From Pseudarthrobacter sp. NIBRBAC000502770 (GTDB taxonomy: Bacteria; Actinomycetota; Actinomycetes; Actinomycetales; Micrococcaceae): a DNA stretch of 64,000 nucleotides. The notes beneath the pieces are model-generated. The model was not told the origin of the DNA and made no database searches. It was given only the letters and a program-made list of their open reading frames with translations. The stretch covers positions 248,001-312,000 of the forward strand of contig NZ_CP041198.1 of NCBI RefSeq assembly GCF_006517815.1. The letters are read 5' to 3'. The translations under genes and the position numbers were made by a program. Shown here one piece after another: positions 22,270-32,376 of the stretch (positions are counted from its first letter, which is position 1; each line of letters starts with the position of its first letter).

Positions 22270-23139
22270 ATGACTGAGAGCCGCCTGGACATCGATCTGG
22301 ACTTCTCGTACACGGATGAGTCCGGGGCGGTCACCAATGGGCGTGCCACGGCTGCCGGTACGGAAGTTACCGTGTCCCTGGACCGCCTGGCGCCACTTGC
22401 CGGTGCCGGACTGCCGCCCCTGGAGGAGATCAGGCCGCTGGCGGACCTGCTGGCCCGCAAGGGGGTCAGCGTCACGGTGGCAGGTCCAGACGGAAACATT
22501 GTCAGCCTGGGCAAGGTGGATGCACCGGCATCACAGCGGTTGGTGACGCGCTCGCCGCATATCAAGCTGGGCAACCTCGGCTCCCTGCTTCCGCTGCTCC
22601 GGCAGGGCAGGCGGCGGCCCAGGGGCGTGCCCCTGCTGCCCCCGTCAACGCCGTTGCCGTTGGTCCCCACTGTCCAGCGGAAAATCGTCCGGCGCATCAC
22701 TACCACCCACTACGCCAGGGGCGGCGGCCGGCCACGGCTGATCTTTGTCCAGGATGCCGCCACCTGGACCGGCCAGATCCCCCGGGAAGTTGCCCTCCCG
22801 GAGGACGTCACCACGATTGGCAGCGGGCCAGGATCAGATATCCAGCTGGAGGGCCTGGAAGCACTCCACGCCGAGATCAGGCACGACGGGCAGGATGAAT
22901 ACGTCCTGGTGCCGCACGGACCGGTCAGCGGCAGCGTGTCCAGGACCGGACCCTCGGTCCTGCGGACCGGAGCGAGGATCCAGATGGGCCAGTGGTGCCT
23001 GGCTTTCTTCCGCGAGGAATTTGCCGATCACGGCCGCCCCTACGGTGGCAGGAGCGGCGGTGAGCTGGCATACGAACGTCCGCAGCTCGATCCCCGGACG
23101 GGAACCATGGAACGGGACAGCTCCGAGGGCGTGCGGTGA
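22270..23139 (+). CDS. FHA-domain-like protein
   Basis: The 289-residue protein has an N-terminal half of unknown fold (LDIDLDFSYTDESGAVTNGRATAAG) and a basic Pro/Arg-rich middle (QGRRRPRGVPLLPPSTPL). The C-terminal portion (about 175-250) reads PEDVTTIGSGPGSDIQLEGLEALHAEIRHDG then RTGARIQMGQWCLAFFREEFADHGRP, like an FHA phosphothreonine-binding domain. The usual Arg after the first Gly and the HA motif are changed to GSGPGSD and ALHAEI, so phosphopeptide binding should be tested rather than assumed. A TTG at 22261 is an alternative start. It is convergent with the XPB helicase gene. Confidence 0.7.
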   Translation: MTESRLDIDLDFSYTDESGAVTNGRATAAGTEVTVSLDRLAPLAGAGLPPLEEIRPLADLLARKGVSVTVAGPDGNIVSLGKVDAPASQRLVTRSPHIKLGNLGSLLPLLRQGRRRPRGVPLLPPSTPLPLVPTVQRKIVRRITTTHYARGGGRPRLIFVQDAATWTGQIPREVALPEDVTTIGSGPGSDIQLEGLEALHAEIRHDGQDEYVLVPHGPVSGSVSRTGPSVLRTGARIQMGQWCLAFFREEFADHGRPYGGRSGGELAYERPQLDPRTGTMERDSSEGVR

Positions 23140-23160
23140 TTGGGGGGTGCACGTTGCGGG

Positions 23161-24807
23161 CTACTCCGCGGCGTGCACGTCCTTGGCATCCATGATCCGG
23201 TAGGCGTAACCCTGCTCGGCAAGGAACCGTTGGCGCTTGGCAGCAAACTCCTGGTCCAGGGTGTCCCGGGCCACCAGGGAGTAGAAGCGGGCGGCGCGGC
23301 CGTCCTTCTTGGGCCGCAGCAGCCGGCCCAGCCGCTGTGCTTCCTCCTGCCGGGAACCGAAGGAGCCGGAAACCTGGATGGCCACGGAGGCCTCCGGCAG
23401 GTCGATGGAGAAGTTCGCCACCTTGGACACCACCAGGGTCTGCAGTTCCCCGGAGCGGAACGCGTCAAAGAGCTTCTGCCGGACCTTCACCGGGGTATCG
23501 CCCTTGATGACGGGTGCCTCCAGGCGCTCGCCGAGCTCGTCAAGCTGGTCGATGTATTGGCCGATGACCAGCAACTGCTCTCCGGCGTGCCGCGCCACCA
23601 GCTGTTCCACCACCAGCGTCTTGGACTCGGACGTGGCGCAGAGCCGGTACTTGTCCGCGTCGTCGGCCATTGCATAGGCAACCCGCTCATCCTTGGGCAG
23701 GTCCACACGGACCTCCACGCAGTCTGCCGGTGCGATATAGCCCTGCGACTCGATGTCCTTCCACGGCGCGTCGTAGCGCTTGGGCCCGATGAGGCTGAAG
23801 ACCTCGCCCTCGCGCCCATCCTCCCGGACCAGCGTCGCGGTGAGCCCAAGGCGCCGCCGGGCCTGCAGGTCTGCGGTCATCCGGAAGATCGGCGCCGGCA
23901 GGAGGTGGACCTCGTCGTAGATGATCAGTCCCCAGTCGTGCCCGTCGACGAGTTCCAGGTGCGGGTAGATGCCGCCCCGCTTGGTGGTGAGCACCTGGTA
24001 GGTGGCGATGGTCACCGGCCGCACTTCCTTGAGCGCGCCCGAGTATTCACCCACCTCCTCCTCGGTGAGGGAGGTGCGCCGGAGCAGTTCGTCCTTCCAC
24101 TGCCGGGCCGCCACGGTGTTCGTGACCAGGATCAGCGTGGTGGTGGATCCGGTGGCCATCGCAGCGGCTCCCACCAGGGTCTTGCCCGCGCCGCAGGGAA
24201 GTACCACCACGCCGCTGCCGCCTGCCCAGAAGTTCTCACTGGCCAGGCGCTGGTAGGGGCGGAGCTCCCAACCGTCCTGGTTGAGGGAAATAAGGTGCGG
24301 GGTGCCATCCACGTAGCCGGCAAGGTCTTCCGCAGGCCAGCCGATCTTCAGCAGCAGCTGCTTGAGCTGGCCGCGCTGGGAGGCGTGCACCACCACCGTC
24401 TCACCGTCGATCCTGGGCCCCAGCAGCGGTGCGATTTTCTTGGCACGGATTACTTCCTCCAGGACCGGGTAGTCATCCGTCCGCATGACCAGGCCGTGGC
24501 GGGGATCCTTTTCGAGGCGCAGCCGGCCGTACCGGGACATGGTTTCCTCGACGTCGATCAGCAGGGAATGCGGGACCGGGAAGCGTGAATACTTCAGGAG
24601 GGCGTCCAGCACCTTTTCCGCGTCCAGCCCGGCGGCGCGCGCGTTCCAGAGCCCCAACGGGGTCAGCCGGTAGCTGTGCATGTGCTCGGGTGCCCGTTCC
24701 AGCTCGGCGAAAGGCGCGATGGCATGCCGGGCCTCGGTGGCCAGTTCGTGGTCCACCTCGAGGAGGATGGTCTTGTCGCTTTGGACGATCAGGGGTCCGT
24801 CGGTCAC
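23161..24807 (-). CDS. DNA repair helicase XPB (superfamily 2)
   Basis: The 548-residue bacterial XPB homologue has an N-terminal damage-recognition-like domain (about 1-160), helicase domain 1 with Walker A GAGKT (Lys209) and Walker B DEVH (298-301), the RED-type motif (VREDGRE near 325), and helicase domain 2 ending in QEEAQRLGRLLRP with the arginine finger. XPB is a 3'-5' DNA helicase; mycobacterial XPB unwinds DNA in vitro, and a role in nucleotide-excision repair is inferred. The next gene on the strand is a large partner protein, the same order as M. tuberculosis Rv0862c-Rv0861c. Only 11 bases separate the two. Confidence 0.95.
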   Translation of the reverse strand: MTDGPLIVQSDKTILLEVDHELATEARHAIAPFAELERAPEHMHSYRLTPLGLWNARAAGLDAEKVLDALLKYSRFPVPHSLLIDVEETMSRYGRLRLEKDPRHGLVMRTDDYPVLEEVIRAKKIAPLLGPRIDGETVVVHASQRGQLKQLLLKIGWPAEDLAGYVDGTPHLISLNQDGWELRPYQRLASENFWAGGSGVVVLPCGAGKTLVGAAAMATGSTTTLILVTNTVAARQWKDELLRRTSLTEEEVGEYSGALKEVRPVTIATYQVLTTKRGGIYPHLELVDGHDWGLIIYDEVHLLPAPIFRMTADLQARRRLGLTATLVREDGREGEVFSLIGPKRYDAPWKDIESQGYIAPADCVEVRVDLPKDERVAYAMADDADKYRLCATSESKTLVVEQLVARHAGEQLLVIGQYIDQLDELGERLEAPVIKGDTPVKVRQKLFDAFRSGELQTLVVSKVANFSIDLPEASVAIQVSGSFGSRQEEAQRLGRLLRPKKDGRAARFYSLVARDTLDQEFAAKRQRFLAEQGYAYRIMDAKDVHAAE

Positions 24808-24818
24808 GCGGGAATCCT

Positions 24819-27293
24819 TTACTGGCGCAGTTCCTCTGCGGCCTCAATGTCGATGATGCGGTGCACGGACAGGACCCGCTCTGTGTCCTTCACGGGATCG
24901 AACACGCGGACCCTGCCCCCGCTCACAGAGAGCGGAACAACGATTTCCAAGCTGGCATTCCCCAGGCTGTCCACCACGTTCATGTGGATCCGCTGCTTCA
25001 ACCGGATGGCCCTCTGCAACGCCTCAAGCCCCAGCTGGGTGGCCGCCTCGCTGCCGGCGGCGGTGCCGGAAAGATGTCCGACGCCGGGGCCCGCCTTCCG
25101 CAGGACCGCCAGTTGGGCTTCAACGTCCTCCGCCGGGGGCGCCATCCGGGGTGCGGTATAGACCGGGCGCGCGCTTTCCTGCCCCGGGGCGGCACGGCGC
25201 GGGTGGGCGGCTTCGGCGCCGTCAACGGACGGGGACAGGCCCAGGCTCCGGAGGGCGGCGGCGAGTTCGCGCGGCGGCGACGACGACGTCAGGACGGTCG
25301 GCGACAGCCTGGCCAGGCCCAGCTGGGCGGCCTTGGGTCCGGCCAGCAGCTCGCGCAGGGCTGCTTCGTCATCGCTTTGGATGAAGCTGGCAGCCTGGCC
25401 CACGCGGAGCCTGCCGTGCCGGGAGGCCGTATCCTCCACGAGGTACTCCAGGGGCTGGGGTACCGCCGTCGCGGAGTGCTCGCGCAGGAAGCGCAGCAGG
25501 CCTGCGGCGTCGTATCCGTGGTCCAGAGCCCGTTTGACGGAGGCCGCGGAAAACCGGTAGGTGGTGGCCGGGCCCTGCCCCTCGGCGTCGGCCATGGCCA
25601 GGAGTTTTTCGGTCAGCGCGGGAGTGAGGTAGCCGGGCGCAACCGCCGTGAGGTCAGCCTGCAGGAGCACATGGTTGAGGGCCGCCGGCAGGTGTTCACC
25701 AAGGATGGCGAGGGCGGCATCCGGGTTGTCTTCGGCGAAAGCGCTCCCCAACTGGCTCAGCGCCCCGGAACCCACCAGGCCCAGCAGCTCCGCTTCGGCC
25801 AGCACGCCGCGGATCAGCGAGCTGAAACGCCTGGCCATCCGCGGCTGCGACCACTCCGCGCGCTGCAGGACAGCGGCGGCGTCCAGCACGGGGGCGGTAC
25901 CGTCGGACGCGGACACCTCCTGGGTGAGCTCATGCAGGATCTCCAGGATCCGCTTGCGGACCACCGGAGCGTCAGGCCGCTGCGCTCCGGCGGCCAGTGC
26001 GGCGATGGTGGTTCCGGCCGCGGACCGGCCGGCCGCTGCGCCAGGGGCTGAGTTCACGGGCTGGCCCACCATGGACGGCACGCGTTCGCTGGCCAGCCAG
26101 GCGTTCACCAGCCACAGCCATTGTTCCTGCCGGGGAAGGACCAGCCATTCCAGTTCCGGCGGCTGCACCCACGATGAGGAGTCGACGTCGAGGCGGATCA
26201 GGCCGGCCAGCCCGCACAGCTCCAGGAGCAGGCCGGCCGCGCTTTGGTCTGTCCGCAGGTGTTCGGCCACGCGGCGCACTTCACGGACGCCCACGCCGCC
26301 ACTGCGCAGTGTGGCAAGCGGCTGTTCCCGGACGGCATGCAGCAACTCGGAGACCAGCCGCAGGGTTTCGGAGATGGCGCTCAGGGCCGCGTTCCTGCGC
26401 AGCGCCGCCGTGGTCCGGCCAAGCTCCGGGACCGGCGGCGACAGAGTGAAGTCATTGATGATTGCCCCGCCGCGCAAAGCCAGTCCTACGCTGTGGGGCA
26501 GTTCCACATGGGCGGCGTCCAGCGGAACCAGCAGCCCGCGGGCAAGGAGCCAGTCAACAGGCCCGACGTCGGCCCCCTCCGTCCTGACCGACGCTTTCCG
26601 CTGTGCCTGGGGGACGGCACCCATGGCCCAGTTCCGGAACCTGGCGAGCAGCGCCGTCGTCCGTTCCGGTGCGCCGGCGAGGATGTCCTGCAGGGCCTCC
26701 GGTGAGGACGTCCAGTGCTGAAGGGCCAGGGCTGCTTCCATGGGCGTGGTGGCATCGTGGATCGCGAAGCCGCTGCGGTGCAGTTCTGAGACCAGTTGCA
26801 CCGCCCGCTGGGCGAAGGCCGGTTGCAGGCGAACCAGTTCGGTATAGCTGCGCCCCAGGCCGGCGGGATAAATTCCCACCACATCCTTGAGCGAGCCCAC
26901 GGGGAGGTAGTACGGCTGGCTGGCCGCAGGGGGCGGCGTGCCGTGCGGGGGAGCGGCGGGGTGCACCAGGCCGAGCTCCTGCAGGCCGGCCAAAATTTCG
27001 TCGACAGTGGCCAGTGTGGAACCGTGGATCAGTTTGTGCACGGCCTCCGCTGAGGCGCTGTGCCCGGTGTCGGTGTTGGTGCACAGGTGCAGGGTCTCCA
27101 GTACCTGCATGTGAGGCCGGTTGAGCCGCTCCAGGGCGCGCTGGACGCTGACCCGGGAACTTGCGCGGGCAGCCAGCGCGGCGAAGTCAGGAACCGAAGG
27201 GGTGATGAGGTCCGGCCGCGCGGCGAACAACGCCCGCAACGAATCGTCGCTGCGTGCCTCCAGGTCCTTGCCAAGCGCGCGAATGAGGGACAT
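24819..27293 (-). CDS. Helicase-associated (XPB partner) domain protein
   Basis: The 824-residue protein is annotated in actinobacteria as a helicase-C or helicase-associated domain protein and always appears next to XPB, as in M. tuberculosis Rv0862c. It has winged-helix-like N-terminal repeats (RALERLNRPHMQVLETLHLC), a long helical middle and a C-terminal portion ending in KQRIHMNVVDSLGNASLEIVVPLSVSGGRVRVFDPVKDTERVLSVHRI, a WYL-like beta region. There is no Walker motif, so it is not a helicase by itself. ATG 27293 gives the N-terminus MSLIRALGKDLEARSDDSLRALF. The gene is upstream of xpb and probably co-expressed. Confidence 0.85.
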   Translation of the reverse strand: MSLIRALGKDLEARSDDSLRALFAARPDLITPSVPDFAALAARASSRVSVQRALERLNRPHMQVLETLHLCTNTDTGHSASAEAVHKLIHGSTLATVDEILAGLQELGLVHPAAPPHGTPPPAASQPYYLPVGSLKDVVGIYPAGLGRSYTELVRLQPAFAQRAVQLVSELHRSGFAIHDATTPMEAALALQHWTSSPEALQDILAGAPERTTALLARFRNWAMGAVPQAQRKASVRTEGADVGPVDWLLARGLLVPLDAAHVELPHSVGLALRGGAIINDFTLSPPVPELGRTTAALRRNAALSAISETLRLVSELLHAVREQPLATLRSGGVGVREVRRVAEHLRTDQSAAGLLLELCGLAGLIRLDVDSSSWVQPPELEWLVLPRQEQWLWLVNAWLASERVPSMVGQPVNSAPGAAAGRSAAGTTIAALAAGAQRPDAPVVRKRILEILHELTQEVSASDGTAPVLDAAAVLQRAEWSQPRMARRFSSLIRGVLAEAELLGLVGSGALSQLGSAFAEDNPDAALAILGEHLPAALNHVLLQADLTAVAPGYLTPALTEKLLAMADAEGQGPATTYRFSAASVKRALDHGYDAAGLLRFLREHSATAVPQPLEYLVEDTASRHGRLRVGQAASFIQSDDEAALRELLAGPKAAQLGLARLSPTVLTSSSPPRELAAALRSLGLSPSVDGAEAAHPRRAAPGQESARPVYTAPRMAPPAEDVEAQLAVLRKAGPGVGHLSGTAAGSEAATQLGLEALQRAIRLKQRIHMNVVDSLGNASLEIVVPLSVSGGRVRVFDPVKDTERVLSVHRIIDIEAAEELRQ

Positions 27294-27303
27294 CAGTCCA
27301 ACG

Positions 27304-27537
27304 TTACCGCTGCTGGGGCCTTCCCGCCCGCCGCCGGGCGGCAACTCCGTCCAGGACCAGCAGGAGCATCAGGATGAAGGCTGCTGGCAGGCCGTACAGC
27401 GCGGTGTAGGTGATCCAGGCGGGAGCTACCGAGCCGGCGAAGGCCAGGGCCATGACAGCTGCCACGGCTATCAGGGACAGCACGGCAACAACTGCGGCGA
27501 GGACCATCAGGGGCCGCCGGTAACGCGAGGGAGTCAT
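27304..27537 (-). CDS. Small two-segment membrane protein
   Basis: The 77-residue protein has two clear membrane segments (residues about 9-32, PLMVLAAVVAVLSLIAVAAVMALAF, and 43-65, TALYGLPAAFILMLLLVLDGV) and a basic C-terminus. No family is recognised. The start at 27537 (MTPSRYRRP) is chosen because the coding stretch upstream lacks hydrophobic or other sensible sequence. It ends 10 bases before the XPB partner gene and probably belongs to the same transcript. The 222 bases between it and the cold-shock-domain gene form a divergent promoter region. Confidence 0.75.
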   Translation of the reverse strand: MTPSRYRRPLMVLAAVVAVLSLIAVAAVMALAFAGSVAPAWITYTALYGLPAAFILMLLLVLDGVAARRRAGRPQQR

Positions 27538-27759
27538 GGACGCAACGCTACCGCGCCTGGCGCGGTGCGGGTAAAGCGGGGCCTTGCGCCTGCGGCGGAA
27601 CAGTGCCGCCCAAAGCGTCGATAGGCCATGCGGCAGGATAACCTTGAAGCATACAGACCAACACGGTCCCGGTTCGCCATACCCTGAACCCGCACAACCA
27701 TGCGGATGCGGTGGTGGCCGGCCGTGTCTCATGACAGCAGAACGAAGAAGGTTGATTAC

Positions 27760-28143
27760 GTGCCTACCGGCAAGGTCAAGTGGTATGACAAGGACAAGGG
27801 CTTTGGGTTCCTCGCGGGCGAGGACGGCCAGGAGGTCTTCCTGCCCAAGTCGTCGCTGCCCGACGGCGTCAGCGAGCTCAAAGCCGGCACCCGCGTGGAG
27901 TTCGGCGTAGCGGACGGTCGCAAGGGCGCCCAGGCGCTGGGCCTGCGCGTCCTGGACAAGACTCCCTCGATTGCCAAGGCCAAGCGGCCGAGCGCCAAGG
28001 ACCTTGCCCCGCTGGTCCAGGACCTGGTGACGGTACTGGACAACCTGTCCGGGACCTTGTCCAAGGGCAAGTACCCGGACGGCAACAAGGGCAAGGCCAT
28101 TGCTGCCGCCCTCCGCAAGGTCGCCGACGAGCTCGACGTTTAG
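27760..28143 (+). CDS. Cold-shock-domain protein with C-terminal extension
   Basis: The 127-residue protein has an N-terminal cold-shock domain (residues 1-68: GKVKWYDKDKGFGFLAGEDGQEVFLPKSSL) with RNP1 KGFGFL and a changed RNP2 (VFLPKSS in place of VFVHFS), then about 60 residues of helical extension (SAKDLAPLVQDLVTVLDNLSGTLSKGKYPDG). This matches the CspB-like proteins that lie near XPB and DUF3027 in actinobacteria. GAAGAAGG sits 8 bases ahead of the GTG start. It overlaps in context with the DUF3027 gene 5 bases downstream, so the two are an operon. Confidence 0.92.
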   Translation: MPTGKVKWYDKDKGFGFLAGEDGQEVFLPKSSLPDGVSELKAGTRVEFGVADGRKGAQALGLRVLDKTPSIAKAKRPSAKDLAPLVQDLVTVLDNLSGTLSKGKYPDGNKGKAIAAALRKVADELDV

Positions 28144-28148
28144 CGCCG

Positions 28149-28658
28149 ATGACTCCCGATTCCGAACAGCCGGGCACGCCGGTGCAGGAGCAGGCTGCCA
28201 GGACGCCGCCCAAGCGCAAGGCAGGCGTGCCCGTGTGGCGCACGGGCAAGCCGGACGCTTTCCTGGCCGCCGCCGTGGACACTGCCCGGACCGCCGTGGA
28301 GGGCATCACGCCTGCGGCCACCATCGGGCCGCACCTGGCGGCCAAGAGCGAGGGCGACCGGCTGGTCACCCACCTGTTTGAGTCCCGGCTGCCCGGATAC
28401 GCGGGGTGGCAGTGGTACGCGGTGCTGACGCGCAACTCCCGCTCAAAAGTGGTCACGGTCAATGAGCTGGGCCTCCTGCCGTCGGAAGATTCGATCCTGG
28501 CCCCGGAGTGGGTGCCCTGGGCCGAACGTGTCCGCCCCGAGGACCAGCAGCAGGAGTCCGAAGCGGACAGCCAGGTAACGGCCGCCGCGGAAACTGAAGG
28601 CCACGCAACAGCGGCTGACGATCCAACTGACGACGCCGGCACGCAAGCGGAAGCCTGA
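28149..28658 (+). CDS. DUF3027 domain protein
   Basis: The 169-residue actinobacterial protein matches DUF3027: DAFLAAAVDTARTAVEGITPAATIGPHLAAKSEGDRLVTHLFESRLPGYAGWQWYAVLTRNSRSKVVTVNELGLLPSEDSILAPEWVPWAERVRPED. The core (residues about 30-130) is complete; the C-terminal tail is acidic and disordered. Function is unknown. The conserved WVPWAERVRP end is a family landmark and its partner in most genomes is the neighbouring cold-shock-domain protein, so a link to RNA or to stress is possible but not shown. It is followed by a long hairpin that separates it from serC. Confidence 0.9.
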   Translation: MTPDSEQPGTPVQEQAARTPPKRKAGVPVWRTGKPDAFLAAAVDTARTAVEGITPAATIGPHLAAKSEGDRLVTHLFESRLPGYAGWQWYAVLTRNSRSKVVTVNELGLLPSEDSILAPEWVPWAERVRPEDQQQESEADSQVTAAAETEGHATAADDPTDDAGTQAEA

Positions 28659-28695
28659 CCGCACCTCGCCACCGGGAGTCCGGCCACCCCGGAAG

Positions 28696-28756
28696 GGGAC
28701 AACGAAAACGGCGCCGTCCGGGATGAACCCGGGCGGCGCCGTCGTACGTTGTCCCG
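28696..28756. terminator. Long hairpin between convergent DUF3027 and serC genes
   Basis: ACGGCGCCG-T-CCGGG pairs with CCCGG-G-CGGCGCCGT around a 5-base loop, and an outer stem GGACAACG (28697-28704) pairs with CGTTGTCC (28747-28754). The element is symmetric and lies between two converging stops, so it can end both transcripts; AAAA on one side of the inner stem helps the minus-strand direction. Confidence 0.8.
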
Positions 28757-28770
28757 ACTGTTCTCCGCGC

Positions 28771-30195
<1,425 letters not shown>

Positions 30196-30897
30196 ATGAC
30201 GGATCTGATCGACACTACGGAGATGTACCTCAGGACCATCCTGGAGCTTGAGGAAGAAAACATCGTTGCCCTCCGGGCCCGTATTGCCGAGCGCCTGCGC
30301 CACTCCGGCCCTACCGTGTCCCAGACCATCGGAAGGATGGAGCGCGACGGGCTCGTGGTGGTCTCCGGTGACCGGCATCTGGAACTCACTGACACCGGCC
30401 GCAAGCGGGCAACCGAGGTCATGCGCAAGCACCGGCTGGCCGAACGCCTGCTGGCCGACGTGATCGGCCTGGACTGGGCCTACGTGCATGACGAAGCCTG
30501 CCGCTGGGAACATGTCATGAGCGAGCGGGTTGAGCGGCGCATTTACGAGATGCTGGACCACCCTACCGAATCGCCCTATGGCAACCCCATCCCCGGGCTC
30601 GCCGCCCTGGGTGGACAGCCTGCCACCGGCGGCGCCGACGGAGCCATCAGCCTGGTCGAAGCCATGAAGGGCTACGCATCGGCCTCTGTTGTCACCATCA
30701 GCCGGCTCGCTGAACCGATCCAGGTGGAGCCGGAACTGCTGGCGCAACTGGACGAAGGTGGAATCCGGCCCGGTGCCGCCGTGGCGCTGGAACGCGTGGG
30801 TGACTACATCTCCGTGCGGGTCCCGGGCATCGAGGGCGCACTGGAGCTGCCGCCCGAGGTTGCCGCCCACGTTTTCGTGGCCGTGTCCCAGCCCTGA
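30196..30897 (+). CDS. ideR: Iron-dependent transcriptional repressor, DtxR/IdeR family
   Basis: The 233-residue metal-dependent repressor controls iron uptake and storage genes. The N-terminal winged helix (ARIAERLRHSGPTVSQTIGRMERDGLVVV) is complete. Metal ligands sit at the same numbers as in mycobacterial IdeR: Met10, His79, Glu83, His98, Cys102, Glu105 and His106, so both metal sites are expected to work. The C-terminal SH3-like (FeoA) domain begins near residue 155 and includes PGAAVALERVGDYISVRVPG. GAGGAG lies nine bases before the ATG. Targets probably include siderophore functions, such as the siderophore-interacting protein earlier in the window. Confidence 0.95.
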   Translation: MTDLIDTTEMYLRTILELEEENIVALRARIAERLRHSGPTVSQTIGRMERDGLVVVSGDRHLELTDTGRKRATEVMRKHRLAERLLADVIGLDWAYVHDEACRWEHVMSERVERRIYEMLDHPTESPYGNPIPGLAALGGQPATGGADGAISLVEAMKGYASASVVTISRLAEPIQVEPELLAQLDEGGIRPGAAVALERVGDYISVRVPGIEGALELPPEVAAHVFVAVSQP

Positions 30898-30946
30898 GGC
30901 CCAGCCTTTTACCCCGGCAAGGCACTTCCACGCAAAGATAACGGAA

Positions 30947-30976
30947 TTGTTACCTAAGGTCTAAAGGCCCTATAGT
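30947..30976 (+). promoter_or_regulatory. Promoter of the first c-di-AMP riboswitch transcript
   Basis: TTGTTA (30947-30952) and TATAGT (30971-30976) are separated by 18 bases. The predicted start is near 30983, about 40 bases before the riboswitch begins. Confidence 0.7.
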
Positions 30977-31014
30977 GGAACCAATCGTTGATACTTAAGC
31001 GTTACCCGATCCGG

Positions 31015-31241
31015 AGCCGAGCTCTGCCAGCGGATCGGGTGCACGAGTCGTTACTGGCAGAGGCGGGGGAACCACAAGCGGCAGCGGGGGACTGCCTTGG
31101 GGTGAAGTCCGTCAGCAGCAAGCCTCTCCAGTGAAGGATTCTTCCGGGAATACCCCTGTGCAGAAGCTTGCCGCGGCGGGCCGGGTCTTTGATCTCTCTG
31201 ACCCGAATCCGACAGCTAACTCCGCAGGCTTTTCCAGAGAG
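31015..31241 (+). promoter_or_regulatory. Cyclic di-AMP (ydaO-yuaA) riboswitch 1
   Basis: The conserved ydaO features are all present in order: a stem CTCTGCCAG (31022-31030) with CTGGCAGAG (31054-31062), GCGGGGGAACC just after it, GGGGTGAAGTCC near 31099, and CCGAATCCGACAGCTAAC near 31203-31220 followed by CGCAGG. Such elements sense cyclic di-AMP and usually switch off cell-wall and osmotic genes. CTCTCTG (31194-31200) can pair with CAGAGAG (31235-31241), which overlaps the ribosome binding site GAGAGGAA. The upstream stretch 30898-31014 holds the promoter. Confidence 0.93.
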
Positions 31242-31256
31242 GAACCCTTCTTGACC

Positions 31257-32077
31257 ATGCAGACCTCCAGGGGGCGCCGCCGCGCAGCCAGCCCCCTTCG
31301 GCACCCCGGGTTGTCGAAGACGCAGCAGTGGAGCGCCCCCGCGATCTCCATCGCGACGCGCGCCGCCGTCGGGGGCCCCTGCGGCAGGTAACGGAGTTCG
31401 CCGCCGCAAGCGGGATTGGCCAGAAGGCTGGAATCGCCCTGGCTGCCACCGGACTGGTGCTGACGGTCACAGTGCCGGCCACCAGCCCGGTCATGGCCAC
31501 TGATGCGTCCGGCAACGCGCCCCTGGCAGCTTCCTCCGTCAGCCCGCAGCCGCAGATTTCCGCCGATATTGGTGCCCAGATCGACTTCAGCCGCTCCGCC
31601 GTCGTGACCCAGGCCGACCCGGACGGGAAGCTCAAGCAGCTCCTGAGTGCCCAGTCCGCCGGCTCCGTCACGCGGGCGGCGTCGGCCGGCACCCTGGCTG
31701 CACCACTAGCCTCCCTCGTGACCGCGTCACCGTTCGGATACAGGGTGAGCCCGATTACCGGCGGCTCCGGCGACTTCCACCGGGGCCAGGACTTCGTGGC
31801 TCAATGCGGGACGTCCGTCCTTGCCGCTGCGACCGGCACCGTTACCTTCGCAGGCTGGCACCAGTTCGGCGGCGGAAACCGGGTGGTCATCGACCACGGC
31901 AACGGACTGGAAACCACGTACAACCACCTGTCGTCCTTCAACGTCAAGGTGGGCCAGACGGTCTCCCGTGGAGAAGTCGTGGCGCTCAGCGGCACCACAG
32001 GTGCCTCCACCGGCTGCCACCTGCACTTCGAGGTGCAGGTCAACGGCGAAGTGGTCGACCCCATGGGCTGGCTGTAA
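31257..32077 (+). CDS. Secreted M23 metallopeptidase, apparent frameshift near the N-terminus
   Basis: The gene encodes a LytM/M23 zinc endopeptidase that cuts peptidoglycan cross-bridges outside the cell. The catalytic domain is intact: FGYRVSP, HRGQDF and HLHFEVQVNGEVVDPMGWL, with metal-binding His and Asp. The expected start after the riboswitch (ATG 31257, or TTG 31251, with GAGAGGAA upstream) reads MQTSRGRRRAASPLRHPG... but stops at 31391. The signal sequence (IALAATGLVLTVTVPATSPVMA) and the peptidase are in the frame one base back. Adding one G to the run of five near 31370 would join them. An internal GTG at 31328 could still start a protein with an intact signal sequence. Confidence 0.8.
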
Positions 32078-32131
32078 CGAATGATTGCCCACTCTCAGAT
32101 CGCAGCGACCTGCCGTGACCTGAATGTGACA

Positions 32132-32159
32132 TTGAAGCAAAACTGCTGTACCGTCTAAC
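32132..32159 (+). promoter_or_regulatory. Possible promoter of the second c-di-AMP riboswitch transcript
   Basis: TTGAAG (32132-32137) and TCTAAC (32154-32159) lie 16 bases apart, just before the second riboswitch. The match is fair, not strong. Confidence 0.45.
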
Positions 32160-32161
32160 TC

Positions 32162-32190
32162 GCGTCAACTTTTCCGAAGTTGACGCTCTT
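32162..32190 (+). terminator. Stem-loop between the M23 gene and the second riboswitch
   Basis: GCGTCAACTT (32162-32171) pairs with AAGTTGACGC (32177-32186) in a perfect 10-base stem with a 5-base loop, followed by TCTT. It lies 85 bases after the M23 stop and may end that transcript; equally, it may be the first hairpin of the next leader. Confidence 0.5.
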
Positions 32191-32194
32191 GAGT

Positions 32195-32376
32195 GGATTG
32201 CCTAACTCTGCCACCGCTCAAGGTCCGTTCGCATTTCATCGTCTGGCAGGGGCGGGGGAACCAATTTTGGCCTTCTCTCCAGAAGGCCTTGGGGTTAAGT
32301 CACCAGCTTCCCAGGAAGCTGCGTGGCCGGGTGACTCCCATCCGAATCCGACAGCTCACCTCGCAGGCATTGGGAG
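32195..32376 (+). promoter_or_regulatory. Cyclic di-AMP (ydaO-yuaA) riboswitch 2
   Basis: A second complete ydaO element has GGCGGGGGAACCAATT near 32249-32264, TGGGGTTAAGTC near 32290, and CCGAATCCGACAGCTCAC near 32343-32360 followed by CGCAGG. ACTCCCA (about 32334-32340) pairs with TGGGAG at 32371-32376, the start of the ribosome binding site GGGAGAGG. The matching helix in riboswitch 1 has a different sequence but the same place, so the pairing is supported by covariation. Confidence 0.93.
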
